A program made the position numbers and the translations under genes. A stretch of DNA of 64,000 bases. Source: Branchiostoma floridae. Taxonomy: Eukaryota; Chordata; Leptocardii; Amphioxiformes; Branchiostomatidae. Positions 11,575 through 22,400 of this stretch are shown here, in pieces. Numbering within the stretch: the stretch's first letter is position 1; every line of letters starts with the position of its first letter. The notes under the pieces were generated by a model. That model was not told the DNA's origin. It worked only from the letters and a program-made list of their open reading frames with translations, and ran no database searches. The stretch is from contig NC_049994.1 in assembly GCF_000003815.2 (NCBI RefSeq), positions 2,192,288 through 2,256,287 on the forward strand, given 5' to 3'.

Positions 11575-12516
11575 TTAACCCTATTCAGACCTGGCTTGTT
11601 TGGTCATCCCTGGACCGCGGGGGTGGGGGGCTTTTGAGGTCCTCCGTTTCTAAGTCCTATAACTCTAAAACGACGTGCCATAGGGCCACTAAATTTTTAG
11701 GATATGATATCGACATAATATCTGACAAGTATATGACGTTTGACGTTACGTTAACGTAAGATGACGTAAGTATGACGTCATCAATTTGATTATATTGGCC
11801 GCACCAATGAAAAAAAGGGGTTTTCTCCGAAAACTTCAAGTTATGCTAAACAAAATGTAACAACAAGTGCAGATAACAGAATAATAATGTTTATTACGAC
11901 TTGTGTTGCCAATAGCAACATCGATAACGTCAAAATGACGTCACAAAATGACATCATGCACATCTAAGATACGAGTTGGGCTCCGACATATTATATCCAC
12001 CACCTTGAATTTTTAAAAACCCTTTTTTTTGCAACAAATAATCACAAAGGGCAATGGAAATAGACTTAATTCATTCATTTAGATGGTTTTTGATGAAAAA
12101 AATACCAGGTAGTTACAAATTCTAAGGGATGATTAGCTTGTTATTCTTGATCTTGCCATACGGTCCGCCATCTTGGATTTTGGGCTGATGACGTCATCAA
12201 ATTAGCATAATTTATGCATATAAAATTATGAAAGATATGCTAAATAATGTAAGATTTTACTTATGTTACAAAATAGCAGTAATATAACAAATAAATATGA
12301 AAAATCCATTGTTAGAACCAAAAATAGTGATTTTTGGCAAAACAGCCTGTCAACAAACGGTTGCCATGGCAACACGAAAAAATGGAAAATTTATCAAACT
12401 TCGTAATTTTTTTGCCAATAATATTTTAGGAAAACTCACCAAATTTGGCGTTATAGGACATCAAAGTTGCCGCAGGTCTCAAAAGCCCCCCCCCCCCCAG
12501 GTCTCAATAGGGTTAA
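11575..12516 (+). mobile_element. Non-autonomous piggyBac-like element, full length
   Basis: The element is bounded by TTAA on both sides. Its inverted termini read CCCTATTCAGACC on the left and, complemented, CCCTATTGAGACC on the right. A TTAA target site with termini beginning CCC is the hallmark of piggyBac-type transposons. Internal to each end lies a G-run/C-run followed by 'cttttgagg', so the ends are longer imperfect inverted repeats. The body (about 940 bp) has many TGACGTCA-like sites and no transposase frame. An inverted second copy is at 27933-28898. Confidence 0.8.
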
Positions 12517-12765
12517 AACAGATCAGACGTCTTCGTACATACAAATATGCCTGCCTATCCGCCTATAAATATGACCAATAACGTCTAGCAATATGCTGCG
12601 TCAGGAATGCATAACGTTGTTTACTTTTTGCAATTGGAAAACGTATTGTACCTCATATCCAACAAAATAAAATTGCTGACAACTTGTACTGTACGTCACC
12701 GTTCAGTTTTGCAGATGTATGGGTTCAATGTTTCTTGGTTAGTTTGTGCTTTGTATACATGTATC

Positions 12766-13283
12766 TTAGCCCTCAAGCAACTGACCTTTTTTTGCAACTA
12801 AAATGACCGAGTGGGGTCCAAACGTACCCAAAAATGTTTTGTTACTAAAATCTCAGTTCCTATCGGTGATCATTGTACATACATTGCTCCGTCAATGTAA
12901 GAGGAATATTTTGACATGTTAAGGTATTGCTGATTCCATCTCATTATCATAATTTATGCAGATGATCGGAAGGCCCATGTTTTGCACTAAACCTATTCTG
13001 ACCAGAGAGGGGAATTTTGAGGCCCTCAGCAACTTTTATGTCTTATAACTCATGAACGGCTAGTGCTAAAGATACGAAACTTGGTATTATATATTAAATA
13101 TATCCAAAAAAAATTACGCCATAATGATACAAAAATTTAAGGAATAATAAAACTCGACGAGCATATCACCCCCTGCAAATTTGGTGATCGTATAGTAAAG
13201 CCGTTTTGAAAATATGAAGGGGGGGGGGGGCAATGAGCCAAAGTCTAGGGAATGCCATTAAAGCCCAGTCTGGATAGGGTTAA
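12766..13283 (+). mobile_element. Composite decayed TTAA element
   Basis: It begins with 'ttagccctcaagcaactg', a decayed form of a TTAACCCTCAA terminus, and ends 'cagtctggatagggttaa'. Inside, at about 12990, is 'cctattctgaccagag', related to the termini of the 11575 family. The first half matches, inverted, the sequence at 54063-54294. It looks like an old relative of, or nested insertion into, the same piggyBac-like group. No coding potential. Confidence 0.5.
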
Positions 13284-13482
13284 ACAACTGAAAGCACATG
13301 CTTCATTCATAAAATTCATAACAACAAGTCCTTTTGATTTTACCTTATTGGTTAGCCTTCTTTAGCAATATCTTCATCCACATTTTGTCCTAAACAATCA
13401 TAATACAATCTGCACTTAAACTCTTCATAAAAAATCAGTATTGTGCATTTGCAGTATTACACGTATGGTCTATTTGATGTCG

Positions 13483-13665
13483 TCATAGCTTGGTACACTC
13501 CACATCGGTCTCAGACATGCGCGGATTGTTCTCTTCAGCCTGAGGTACGTCATCCGTTTCCATGGTGATATACTTAGTGACGTCAATGCCAGCAGCCTTC
13601 ACCATGGCGGCAAACCGTGAGCTCTTATTGGCCAAAAGAGCACAAGGGGTGTCGAATGTGGAAAG
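13483..13665 (-). pseudogene. Stray copy of the ABCC5-like last exon
   Basis: This 183-nt segment matches the terminal exon of the transporter gene at 58458-58640 along its whole length, including the stop codon and exon length, and the frame is still open. Shared peptide pieces are RFAAMVKAAGIDVTKYITM, ETDDVP and SETDVECTKL. The AG acceptor of the functional copy is AA here, so splicing at the homologous site is lost. Similarity extends into the 3' flank (to about 13390) but no upstream NBD2 exon was found nearby. It is probably a partial segmental duplication, not a second gene. Confidence 0.75.
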
Positions 13666-13699
13666 TTGACGTTAGCCTAAGCCAGAAACATCGTAAGCT

Positions 13700-14977
13700 T
13701 CCCGGTATTTCTCCGGTGCTGGGAGTGTAACCCGCCCGCTTCATTCAATAGCGCACGCCGAATAATTTATCGGGGTTTGTTCTAATAACTAGCAGTTATC
13801 AAAAAAGGCGGCTGGAAAGGTAGGCTGTCAGAGGAGGCCTACATGTATGCGTACCATCAATGGTCTGGAGGAGTACAGTATTTTGTACTGCAGGGGCAAA
13901 TGTTACCCTCTGATGTCCAAATTCCCCTGCAAACTGTCATCACTATAGCCAGCGGGCTTAGTCTGGTAGAGACTACTTTTGAAGAAAATTAAAATCGGTA
14001 TACTTTAGCACAAGAAAGTAAAGGGATAATTGTGCCTTTATAAAATCACAATAATAACAGAATTAATATTCTATAGAATATTAATCTTCTAGAGAATTAA
14101 TATTCTATTAATAATATACATGCTTCTGCGTGTACAAAGTGGTAAAAATGTACACTTTCTTCCTCTTGCAAACAACGTCATAGGTACAACACAAAACGCC
14201 ACGGGAGACAAGCTACTGATTCAGACAAGAATGTTTTATTTATAACATTGACAACTATGATGGTTAGTGGTGTATTATTTGCATAAGATAATATGGAGGT
14301 ATAATTCAGGTCATGTGCTTGTTTTGAAAACATTAGAAAGCAGTGAGCTCTATACACAAGTAAGAAATACTGAAACAGTATCTTATATGTGACATTGAAC
14401 TTTTTCTCTGCTTTGTTCCTAGCGAAGCCAAAGAGACTCTACCCTCATACGTAAGGGTGATATCCACCCTATCATATCAAGCAGGGAAAACAAACGTCCC
14501 TTTGGATATAATTACTTCGAACAAAGGATCACAAACATTAGTTGAAGCAAAATCTATTTATGGGGGAAAAAGTGCAAAAACATGTGCAACACATATATTG
14601 TGAGGGGAGAGAAAACCGAATATTACGAAAACCAACAAACTATCATGTAAACTTGTTTGTTATCTTAACTTTGAATCCATAAACAAGGTATCACAGAAAC
14701 GCCGGCGAACATAAAGTTATTGTCAAAACATGACACACACATCCACACCAATAGATGTGTTTCTCCATTGAGTTCCATTGTTGAAGACTGCGTCCGATTG
14801 TCACTGGTTTAACTTTAAGCTGTGGACAGTGGCTGTAGTCCTCCATCTGGCTACCCTGAGAAAGGAGTAAAGACTGAATCATAATTAAGAACATGCTGTA
14901 GGTCACTTAAGGTCAGGGCAAACCGTCCTGTAGGATTTCAGGTGCGGTATGTGCCATTACAGAATACACTGGAAAGG
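13700..14977. other. No gene recognised; small AT palindrome
   Basis: No coding sequence. A perfect 24-bp AT-rich palindrome sits at 14062-14085, with a partial second copy following at 14095-14109. Otherwise nothing was identified. Confidence 0.45.
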
Positions 14978-15110
14978 TAATCTCCAAGCAGATCTTGCTT
15001 TGGCAAATGGGGAGGTGTTTAGCCGGCAGAGAACTGTTATTGGTCAATGACATTCCTCTGCCCGGTAGACTCCTTCCCATTTGCCAAAAGCAAGATCTGT
15101 TTGGAGATTA
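14978..15110. mobile_element. Short foldback element, 133 bp
   Basis: 'taatctccaagcagatcttg' at the left is inverted at the right as 'caagatctgtttggagatta', and the pairing continues inward ('ggcaaatggg', 'ccggcagag'). It forms a stem of roughly 55 bp around a 15-20 nt loop. No coding capacity. Probably a MITE. Confidence 0.8.
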
Positions 15111-15329
15111 GAGTTCGGCGACCACATACCTCCGTAAAATATTTAAAGCTAAATATTTTATGCGAATGACTTAGCATACACATTACATGATTTATGCTTA
15201 GTGATGTTCATCACTGACTAACATACACACATCATAAGTTTTACATTTAGTAAATATTTTAATGCAAGTTAGTTCCTCATTTGCACATTTGGTATCCGTA
15301 TATGTTCCAAGTATCATAATTTACATGTT

Positions 15330-15790
15330 TTACATTTATTGAAGTCCAGTTATTGAAAACAAAGGAATTATACAATTAGGCAAATTAAGTCCCCATTTAC
15401 ATAACATGTATATTTATGAACATCTTTGCCTAAGCTACATGCATGCCGAAAATGATACAAATCCGTCAATCCTTTCTGCTGTGTTTGGAATGTTTTAACA
15501 AAAAATGCCTCTAAAGTTTAGAAACTTGCCCCACTTTGTCGTGACACTGAAAGCTATCTACCACCTAAATGTCAAGACCATTTCACGTCCGGGGCAAGAG
15601 ATACATAGAAAAACTGCTATGATAGAATATTCTCATTGATTATGTATATGTACTCCTATTTTGCATAATTAGTATTTCGTTTTATACAACATTGTCTAAG
15701 GTACCTACATAACAAAAATCATAAAAATCCGTTGTTCCCTTCTTGAGTTATGAAAAAGTACTTTTTACCAACAAATCCTACAAATTTTGC
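15330..15790 (+). repeat. Dispersed repeat, copy 1
   Basis: This stretch shares a long series of blocks with 42715-43190 in the same order and orientation ('aagtccagttat', 'atctttgcctaagc', 'gaaagctatctaccaccta' versus 'aaagctatctgccaccca', 'tttgcataatt'). No frame is conserved. It is a decayed interspersed repeat of unknown class. Confidence 0.7.
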
Positions 15791-15886
15791 TAACTTGGAA
15801 CTACTTGGTACGGTCCGCAAGCCTGGAAAGTGACGCGTTGGGGTCAGGAAGTCTGACCCGTGTGCCTTGTGTGGCAATATGTTTGT

Positions 15887-16090
15887 TTAAAAAAATACGG
15901 GAGCTATACACGTGACATTTCACCTAAATTCGCGTCACATCGGACGTTAAATACCTGACGTTCGACCTATTACGAATACGTCACATGAAAGCAAAGCATA
16001 CGTGACTTAATTGTAGCAATAACTTAGTTAACGATCAATGACGTCACGTATTTTTCGTCCCATATGCATGTGACGTGAATTTAAAAAAAC
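15887..16090. mobile_element. Foldback rich in ACGTGAC motifs
   Basis: The left arm (around 'cgtcacatcggacgt') and right arm ('acgtcacgtatttttcg') are imperfect inverted copies. The sequence carries repeated ACGTGAC/GACGTCAC words and is related to 20895-21080 and 21880-22445. No coding capacity. Confidence 0.55.
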
Positions 16091-16112
16091 GTGAAAAAGA
16101 TGAATGAAGCTT

Positions 16113-16360
16113 GAAGCCATCGTGTGTGGCGTAACTGGTAGGGCGTTCGACTCAGAATCTATAGGTCCTGAGTTCGATCCCCGCCGTGCCCCCAACGTTG
16201 TGCCCGTCCTCACTTCACCCAGGTGTAAACATGGATACCTGACTTTGGTCAGGGAGGTGAAAGACTACCTTTACCTTCTGCCTGTACCTTGCATATGGCA
16301 CTGTTAACATAAGTTACAAAACTTGAGTGCAGTGCAACATTGTCCTAGTCTGTCAAAAAG
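16113..16360 (+). mobile_element. tRNA-derived SINE
   Basis: The head has an A-box-like 'tggcgtaactggt' and a B box 'gagttcgatccc', the internal pol III promoter of a tRNA. The body ('cacccaggtgtaaacatgg', 'tacctgacttt') and 3' part ('ataagttacaaaactt') match the minus-strand copy at 63335-63598. No true tRNA fold or CCA end is present. It resembles amphioxus tRNA SINEs; the family name was not verified. Confidence 0.85.
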
Positions 16361-16703
16361 GAAACAGAAAAAAAAGGGTGGTTTTAAAAAAAAACACAGG
16401 CGACGTGAAGATTAATAGGATAACAATGGTGATAATTTTTAGACATTGTCTTTCACTTAGGTACTGAGAATATTGAGCCTAGCTGGTAGTATGATTAGAT
16501 ATCTTATATGGCGTGCGGAAGAGTCAAGAAAGATGTTTTAAAAGTGCATGTGGACATACATAAAACGTTTGCTTCAGGATGCCATATAAAGCCTCAGCCA
16601 CAAACACGCACAATTTATGATGAGGATTTTATGTGCGATAATATCTACATCAGTAACAACCGCTATATATGGGTTCACACGTACGTGCGTATATATAAGT
16701 CCG

Positions 16704-16803
16704 NNNNNNNNNNNNNNNNNNNNNNNNNNNNNNNNNNNNNNNNNNNNNNNNNNNNNNNNNNNNNNNNNNNNNNNNNNNNNNNNNNNNNNNNNNNNNNNNN
16801 NNN
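16704..16803. other. Assembly gap, 100 N
   Basis: A run of exactly 100 N marks a scaffold join of unknown true length. Open frames crossing it are artefacts. Confidence 1.
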
Positions 16804-17359
16804 TCATCTAGCATGTTATGTATCTATATTTGTCCAATTTGTACTATTTTTCCTGTGACCTCTGGAGCCTGGTAGGGACTAAGAGCTTCATATGCACCTC
16901 AAACGGACTTGAATATATACGCATGTGTGACCCCACCTTAACAAGAGTATGAAAACTCAACCCTGCTTGAAATATTTTGTTTTGTGACGGTGCGTATGGT
17001 GTTTTGTGGGGTTGATATGGTTGGACGTTTGGCAAAATTGTTCCATCCTTGATCTTGTATTTCTTTAAACCTATGGTAAACGGTGAGATCCAAAACTACA
17101 CTTTCTAGTAACCTCACTCTTTCATTCTTATTTCCTATTGTTACACCTGCACCTGGCACATATCCCTCATGCGTATATAACGGTTCATTCCATAGAGGTG
17201 ACAGGGATGGTCACTGTTACTCTAATATATTTTTCAAACAACCACAAAACTGCAACAAACTGATATAATGTTATACTCCAAAACATCAAAAACCAAAAAC
17301 AGTACCTCCATTTTTCATGGAGGTAACAAGGTAACATTCACTTTTGTAGATGAACATTA

Positions 17360-17974
17360 CACAAGGGTGCCTAAGTATTTGCATGAACCCTATGAAATTC
17401 GTACGAATATTATGTGATACGCATGAATCACTATGCGGAACGCACGAATATTATGAAAATCACACGAATCACAATGCGAAAACGCACGACTATTATGAAA
17501 ATCGCACGAACCACTATGTGATACACACGAACATTTTGTGATTTGCACTAACCTTATCCGAAATCGCCCAAGCACTGTCGTGGTCACGTGACAGACGAGC
17601 GGGATTTTCAAGATGGCGGCTTCGATCTTCGGCGACGGAAAATACGACGTAAGACGCCGAAATGAAGCAAAACAGTAGCTCACGGGCTATCAAATACATC
17701 TTCGTGACGGTATATGTCCATTCAATGCCTTGAAATATAAATATTACGTGTAGAAATGCTCAAAAGCATCCCTTCTCCCCGGCCGCCCTTTTGCATAAGG
17801 TTCGTGTGTATAACATATTGACTCGTGCGATTTTCATAATGTTCATGCGTTTTCGGATAGTGATTCGTGCGATTTTCATAATATTCGTGCGTTTTCGCAT
17901 AAGATTCGTCTGTAGCACATAATATTCGTACGAATTTCATAGGGTTCGTGCAAATGCTTTGGCACCCCTGTTGC
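17360..17974. mobile_element. Foldback with internal subrepeats
   Basis: The left end 'acaagggtgcctaagtattt' pairs with the right end 'aaatgctttggcacccctgt'. Each arm (about 210-230 bp) is built from short subrepeats of the type 'cacgaatattatgaaaatcg'. A unique centre of about 140 bp (17580-17720) contains 'caagatggcgg'. The frames of 60-97 codons here come from the subrepeats. Confidence 0.8.
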
Positions 17975-18452
17975 ACACAACGTGATGAATGTATGTAACA
18001 CTTTTGAATATGCTAGAAGGTGTAGAAGAAACCATAATGACTATAGGACACTGAAACTAAATATTGATTGCCCCCAGCTGGTGCGGGTGGGACGCCTCCA
18101 GCCAATGGCCATCTAATTCTAAACAAACTGACTACCAGCATTCAGTTTCCAGGTCAACTATATGACCACTTTACTCCTGCCAAAAAGGGGGTGTAAATAT
18201 ATATTTTTAAATGAACCACAGAACAGCAACAGACTTCTAATGCACACTAAAGCACAATGGCTCACAATATTTATCCCGATAGCAAACTTGATCACAATCC
18301 ATCCAGAAGTTCTAAAGATATCAGTCCGGTACCAAAAACAATACCTGCTTTTTTCAAGCAGGTAATAACCTCATCAGAGGCAAAGCAAACTGAAAGGTTA
18401 GTTCCTTAGGAAAGCCAGCTGGCCATACTGGTCGGAATATGTAGCTTTCAGA

Positions 18453-18454
<2 letters not shown>

Positions 18455-18494
<40 letters not shown>

Positions 18495-18570
18495 TGTGTG
18501 TGTGATGTATGTGTATGTGTGTGTGTGTATGTATGTGTTTGTATATTTGTGTGTGTGTGTATGTGAACGT
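18455..18570. repeat. (TG)n microsatellite with TA interruptions
   Basis: Long TG run broken by TATG words. It abuts the LINE fragment that starts near 18573. Confidence 0.95.
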
Positions 18571-18572
18571 AT

Positions 18573-18990
18573 GTTGTTTCAAGTACCTGGGGGACTGGTT
18601 TGACTCATGCATGACGTGGCAAGATCATATAGATAAGTTATGCAAAGGTGTATCGGCCAGACTAGGTGTGTTACGCCGTCTAACTCCAGTTTTGCTAAAA
18701 CTTTCCCCTAAGATGTTATTCAATTGTATGGGGTATCTGTGGAAAACGCCTTTCAGATAAGCTACAAAGCTACACAACCGGGCTGCTAGAATTATACTTC
18801 AAGGTCTTTCATATGCGTCTCACATCGGTAGTAATGAACTTTCTATTCTACACTGGAAAACTCTGGAAACTAGAAGAAATGAACGCCAAGAATATTGCCA
18901 ACGTTATCAAACTAATTCGCTTATTTGAAAGGAGATTTTCTGGTAATTATTTAAAGAAACTTGCAGTTTACAATTACTAGTGGGTCTTCC
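18573..18990 (+). pseudogene. Non-LTR retrotransposon RT 3' fragment
   Basis: The plus strand encodes pieces typical of the region after the catalytic core of a LINE reverse transcriptase: FKYLGDWFDS, WQDHIDKLCKGVSARLGVLR, then after a frame break KLHNRAARIIL and ETRRNERQEYCQ. Stops and a frame break show that it is dead. It is 5'-truncated at the TG microsatellite. The clade is not resolved beyond Jockey/CR1-like. Confidence 0.75.
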
Positions 18991-19369
18991 GAGTCACGTA
19001 AACTTACGGTAAAAGCGGAGCGCGGCCGCATCAATTTTTCCCCATGAAACTGGTGGGTCGCTGTAAGCCAAAATCGGCACTTAAAGATATAGAAAGAGCT
19101 TGAAAATTTTGTAAGATCTCCAGAAAATCAACGGAAGTTAATTTTATATTTTTTCATAAACTGATGATTACTATCGTCCGTCATCGGCTAGAGCTCCAAG
19201 AGCTATCTAGTACTTTTAAAATATTGTGGGCTTCCCTATTACAACATCGCTTGTTTACGCTAGGTTAACTTTTAATACGATATTTCCACATGAAATTTGT
19301 GATACATTGTATTAGTAAGTATTAAATTGTATATGATGTAGTATGCGTTACAGCGTCTTTACTACAAAG

Positions 19370-19454
19370 TTACATACCTAATGTGGTGAAACTCCATGCG
19401 TCCCAGGTAGACCTCCAATCACACAGGTTGATCTTAGCCTCTCCACAGCCCTCC
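19370..19454 (-). CDS. GON-Link gene, last exon (Link module, second half)
   Basis: The exon opens with the end of a split Arg codon, then EGCGEAKINLCDW and STWDAWSF, and stops at TAA (19370-19372) after Leu-Gly-Met. The usual final Cys of the Link fold (WDAYC) is Ser here. A GTATGT at 19372-19377 could be a donor to a missing exon; reading through gives a tidy stop, which I prefer. Confidence 0.75.
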
Positions 19455-22400
19455 CTGGGGTGACAAACATGCAAGTTGTACAGGTGACGATGACAGTCCG
19501 TTTGTGCGTTCTGACACAGCTTATTCATACGTTACAAGAACAACGTGACCATTCCATGCAGGGTATACGATGATGACCCTTCAAGCAGAACACATAGTGA
19601 TTCTACGTAAGAAAATCAAATTCTGCTACTGTCATAAGCTACGGTATGGCAAGAGCATTGAGGTAGGCGACAGCTACATCTATCACATTATAGCTTCTTA
19701 TTGAACTTATCAACATGTCAATGTTACATAGACAGCAACGTGATTACTGGCATACTACAGGTACATTGCAAACAATATACGAGGGTAGGTCAAAAAGTAA
19801 TGAGCCTGTAAAAATGAAAACATGCAGCATGATGATCTGTAATATGCGTGTAATCACTAACGAGATGAAATTTTACCCAAAGTCAAACAATCTCAATTTG
19901 CTGTTCAGATGACTATAATTAGAAACTCAGACATATACCAACCTGGCTCTCTGTGTTGGATAACGAGCAGTTCCGTCCGAAAGCCACCCGCATGCACAGT
20001 AATCCAACCCGTCCTTCCAGGCATCATTCAACTGGTTATAGGAGGCTAGGGTAGCACCCTTCTCTGCGCACGCTTGTCTTGCTTCGTCCAAAGTGTACTT
20101 GTATGTACCTGCTGGTGACTGCATAGGAAATATCCAAACTGCAGAAAATAGTTCATTGTGCCAGATTACTGAAATATCTATCTATCATTCTATCTATTGT
20201 CAATAAGGATTCTACATTTAGGCGTTGGTTAAGATCATAAATGAATCAAATGAAACAATTATAAGAAGAAGGCAACATTTGCGAGGAAATACAGCACATT
20301 GCAACAATCTCTAACCCCATGGAAATAATGAATAAAAAAATCAGGCGTCGCCAAAAAAGCAGAAGCACTCAGTTCACAGTTTAAAAAGTGTATTCACGGA
20401 AGAAGACACCACAGACACGCCATCTCATGGGCACCCCTGCACCCCTCCTATGGAAAAAATAGAAATTTCTAATTATGGTGTAGAAAAAATGTTGCAAGGC
20501 CTTAATCCCTCCAAAGCATCTGGGTCAGACCAAATACCTCCTTGGTTCCTCAAAATGACAGTCAGTGAATTTGATTTGCACATTGCTATGTAGTGTCATT
20601 TGTGACGTCAACCATCTTGTTGTTTCAACATGTTTGCTCAAACTAAATAAAATTTGAAGGTTATTTCTTCGAGTCCTATGAAGTAGAGATGGAAGGATGG
20701 AAAACTTCTATCTAGGGCAAACTTTTGCCTCATTGGCTGGGAGACTGTCACGCATCTAATTGATATAAATAGATAAATAAGGTATATGTAACATGGTTGT
20801 CACTTCAGGCGTCAGGACATGTGGTCTTCATAACCATTGGGGTGGGCTTGGAAAAGAAGGCCATTGTTTTCAGAGACGGATCTGATAAAAAGACGTCACG
20901 TTCTTCGTGTCACACGTGACGTGATTTAAATGTGGGACGTGGACAAGTCACGAACTACTCCATTTGTTGTCATTTATTATTAACTAAGTTATTGGTAGAA
21001 GGATGCCACATGTGCCCAACTTAAGTTTGACGGGTTCGTAATAGGTCGGGCGTCGTGTATTTTACCCATGTGACGTGTCTTTCGATAAGATTGGCTTGTT
21101 AATGCCAATTTTCAGTCGATCAAAAATAAAAAAAGTTGAACTTACTTTGATCGAAGAAACAAAACCTGATATTCTTGTCATCACAGAAACGTGGCTTGAC
21201 GACACATGTAATATTTCAGAATTCTTTCCGAACCACCTGAATATGTCTGTGTTCTTTAAAAAATAGAGCAGATGACAGCCACGGTGGTGATCTTATTGCA
21301 ATATCTAATGACTTCATTTGCACTCAAGAACCCCAACTTGAGACAGAGTGTGAAATGGTATGGATTAAGATTCAACTTGTAGGTGCAAAGTCTTTGTATA
21401 TATGTGCGTATTATAGACCGCACGTGTCACTAGTCTTATGATCTTGAACAACTAGGGCAGTCAATGGAGAAAATACGTGTTTGGTTCAATGTTGCTATGA
21501 TATGCGATATTGCAGGAAATCGTAGCACGCTATCTTTCGATATCGTAACGCCCCTGTTGAAACATCGTACACGTATTTTCGCTTGTTTAAGGTACCCTTT
21601 TCCAGAAAGTTATTTTGACACGGAAATTGTAAAGCTGTGCAAAGGGGACGTATGGTCATCGTTCAAAAGGCCCCTTTAGGCCTAACAAAACGACGTTTTG
21701 TTCAAAGCAGCGCAGACGTATTTACGTCTATTTTCGATCCTTTAAGGTACCTTTTTCAATACGAAATTTTGACACGGAAATGATGCCATATCGGGTCAAA
21801 TAACTGGTGGAGCGTTCGGCTCGGAACCCAGAGGTTCTGAGTTCGATCCCCACCGTGCCCCGTGCCTCATGTACTTTGTTTCCCTCGTGACGACTTTGTT
21901 TCACACGTGACGTGTTGTCAACAGATCTAAAATACGTCACGTACATTCTACAAAGACACCATCATCAGTCACTAAATCGTTAACTAAGTTATATAGACTG
22001 GTTTATAGACGGATGATTGATAAAGAGACGTCACGTATACCGCACGTAGCCTGTGACGTGGTTGTAATAGGTCGGACGTCACGTATTTTACGTCCCATGT
22101 GACGTGAATTTAGGTAAAACGTCACGTATATAGCTCCCGTACTTTTGAACAAATATATTGCCATATGACGTCACTGTATCAATAACTTATTTAATGATTC
22201 AGTGACTGATCACTGATGAACGTAGAACATACGTGGCGTGTTTTAACAGACCGTGTTTAATCCACGTTACTTGTGACACAAAGTACGTGACGTGTTTTTA
22301 CAGATGTCACACGTCACGTCCGACATACCAAAACACGTCACATGTTCTTTAACGTGTGACGTCATTAGGTACGTGACGTCATTTACAGATGTCACACGTA

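Noticed and set aside
16113-16190. A true tRNA gene
   Set aside because: A and B boxes are present, but the cloverleaf and acceptor pairing fail and the sequence continues into a SINE body shared with other copies.
16508-16858. 116-codon frame across the N gap
   Set aside because: Contains 34 unknown residues from the 100-N gap; an artefact.
17360-17974. CRISPR-like array
   Set aside because: The short repeats are contiguous, inverted about a centre and without unique spacers; the genome is eukaryotic.
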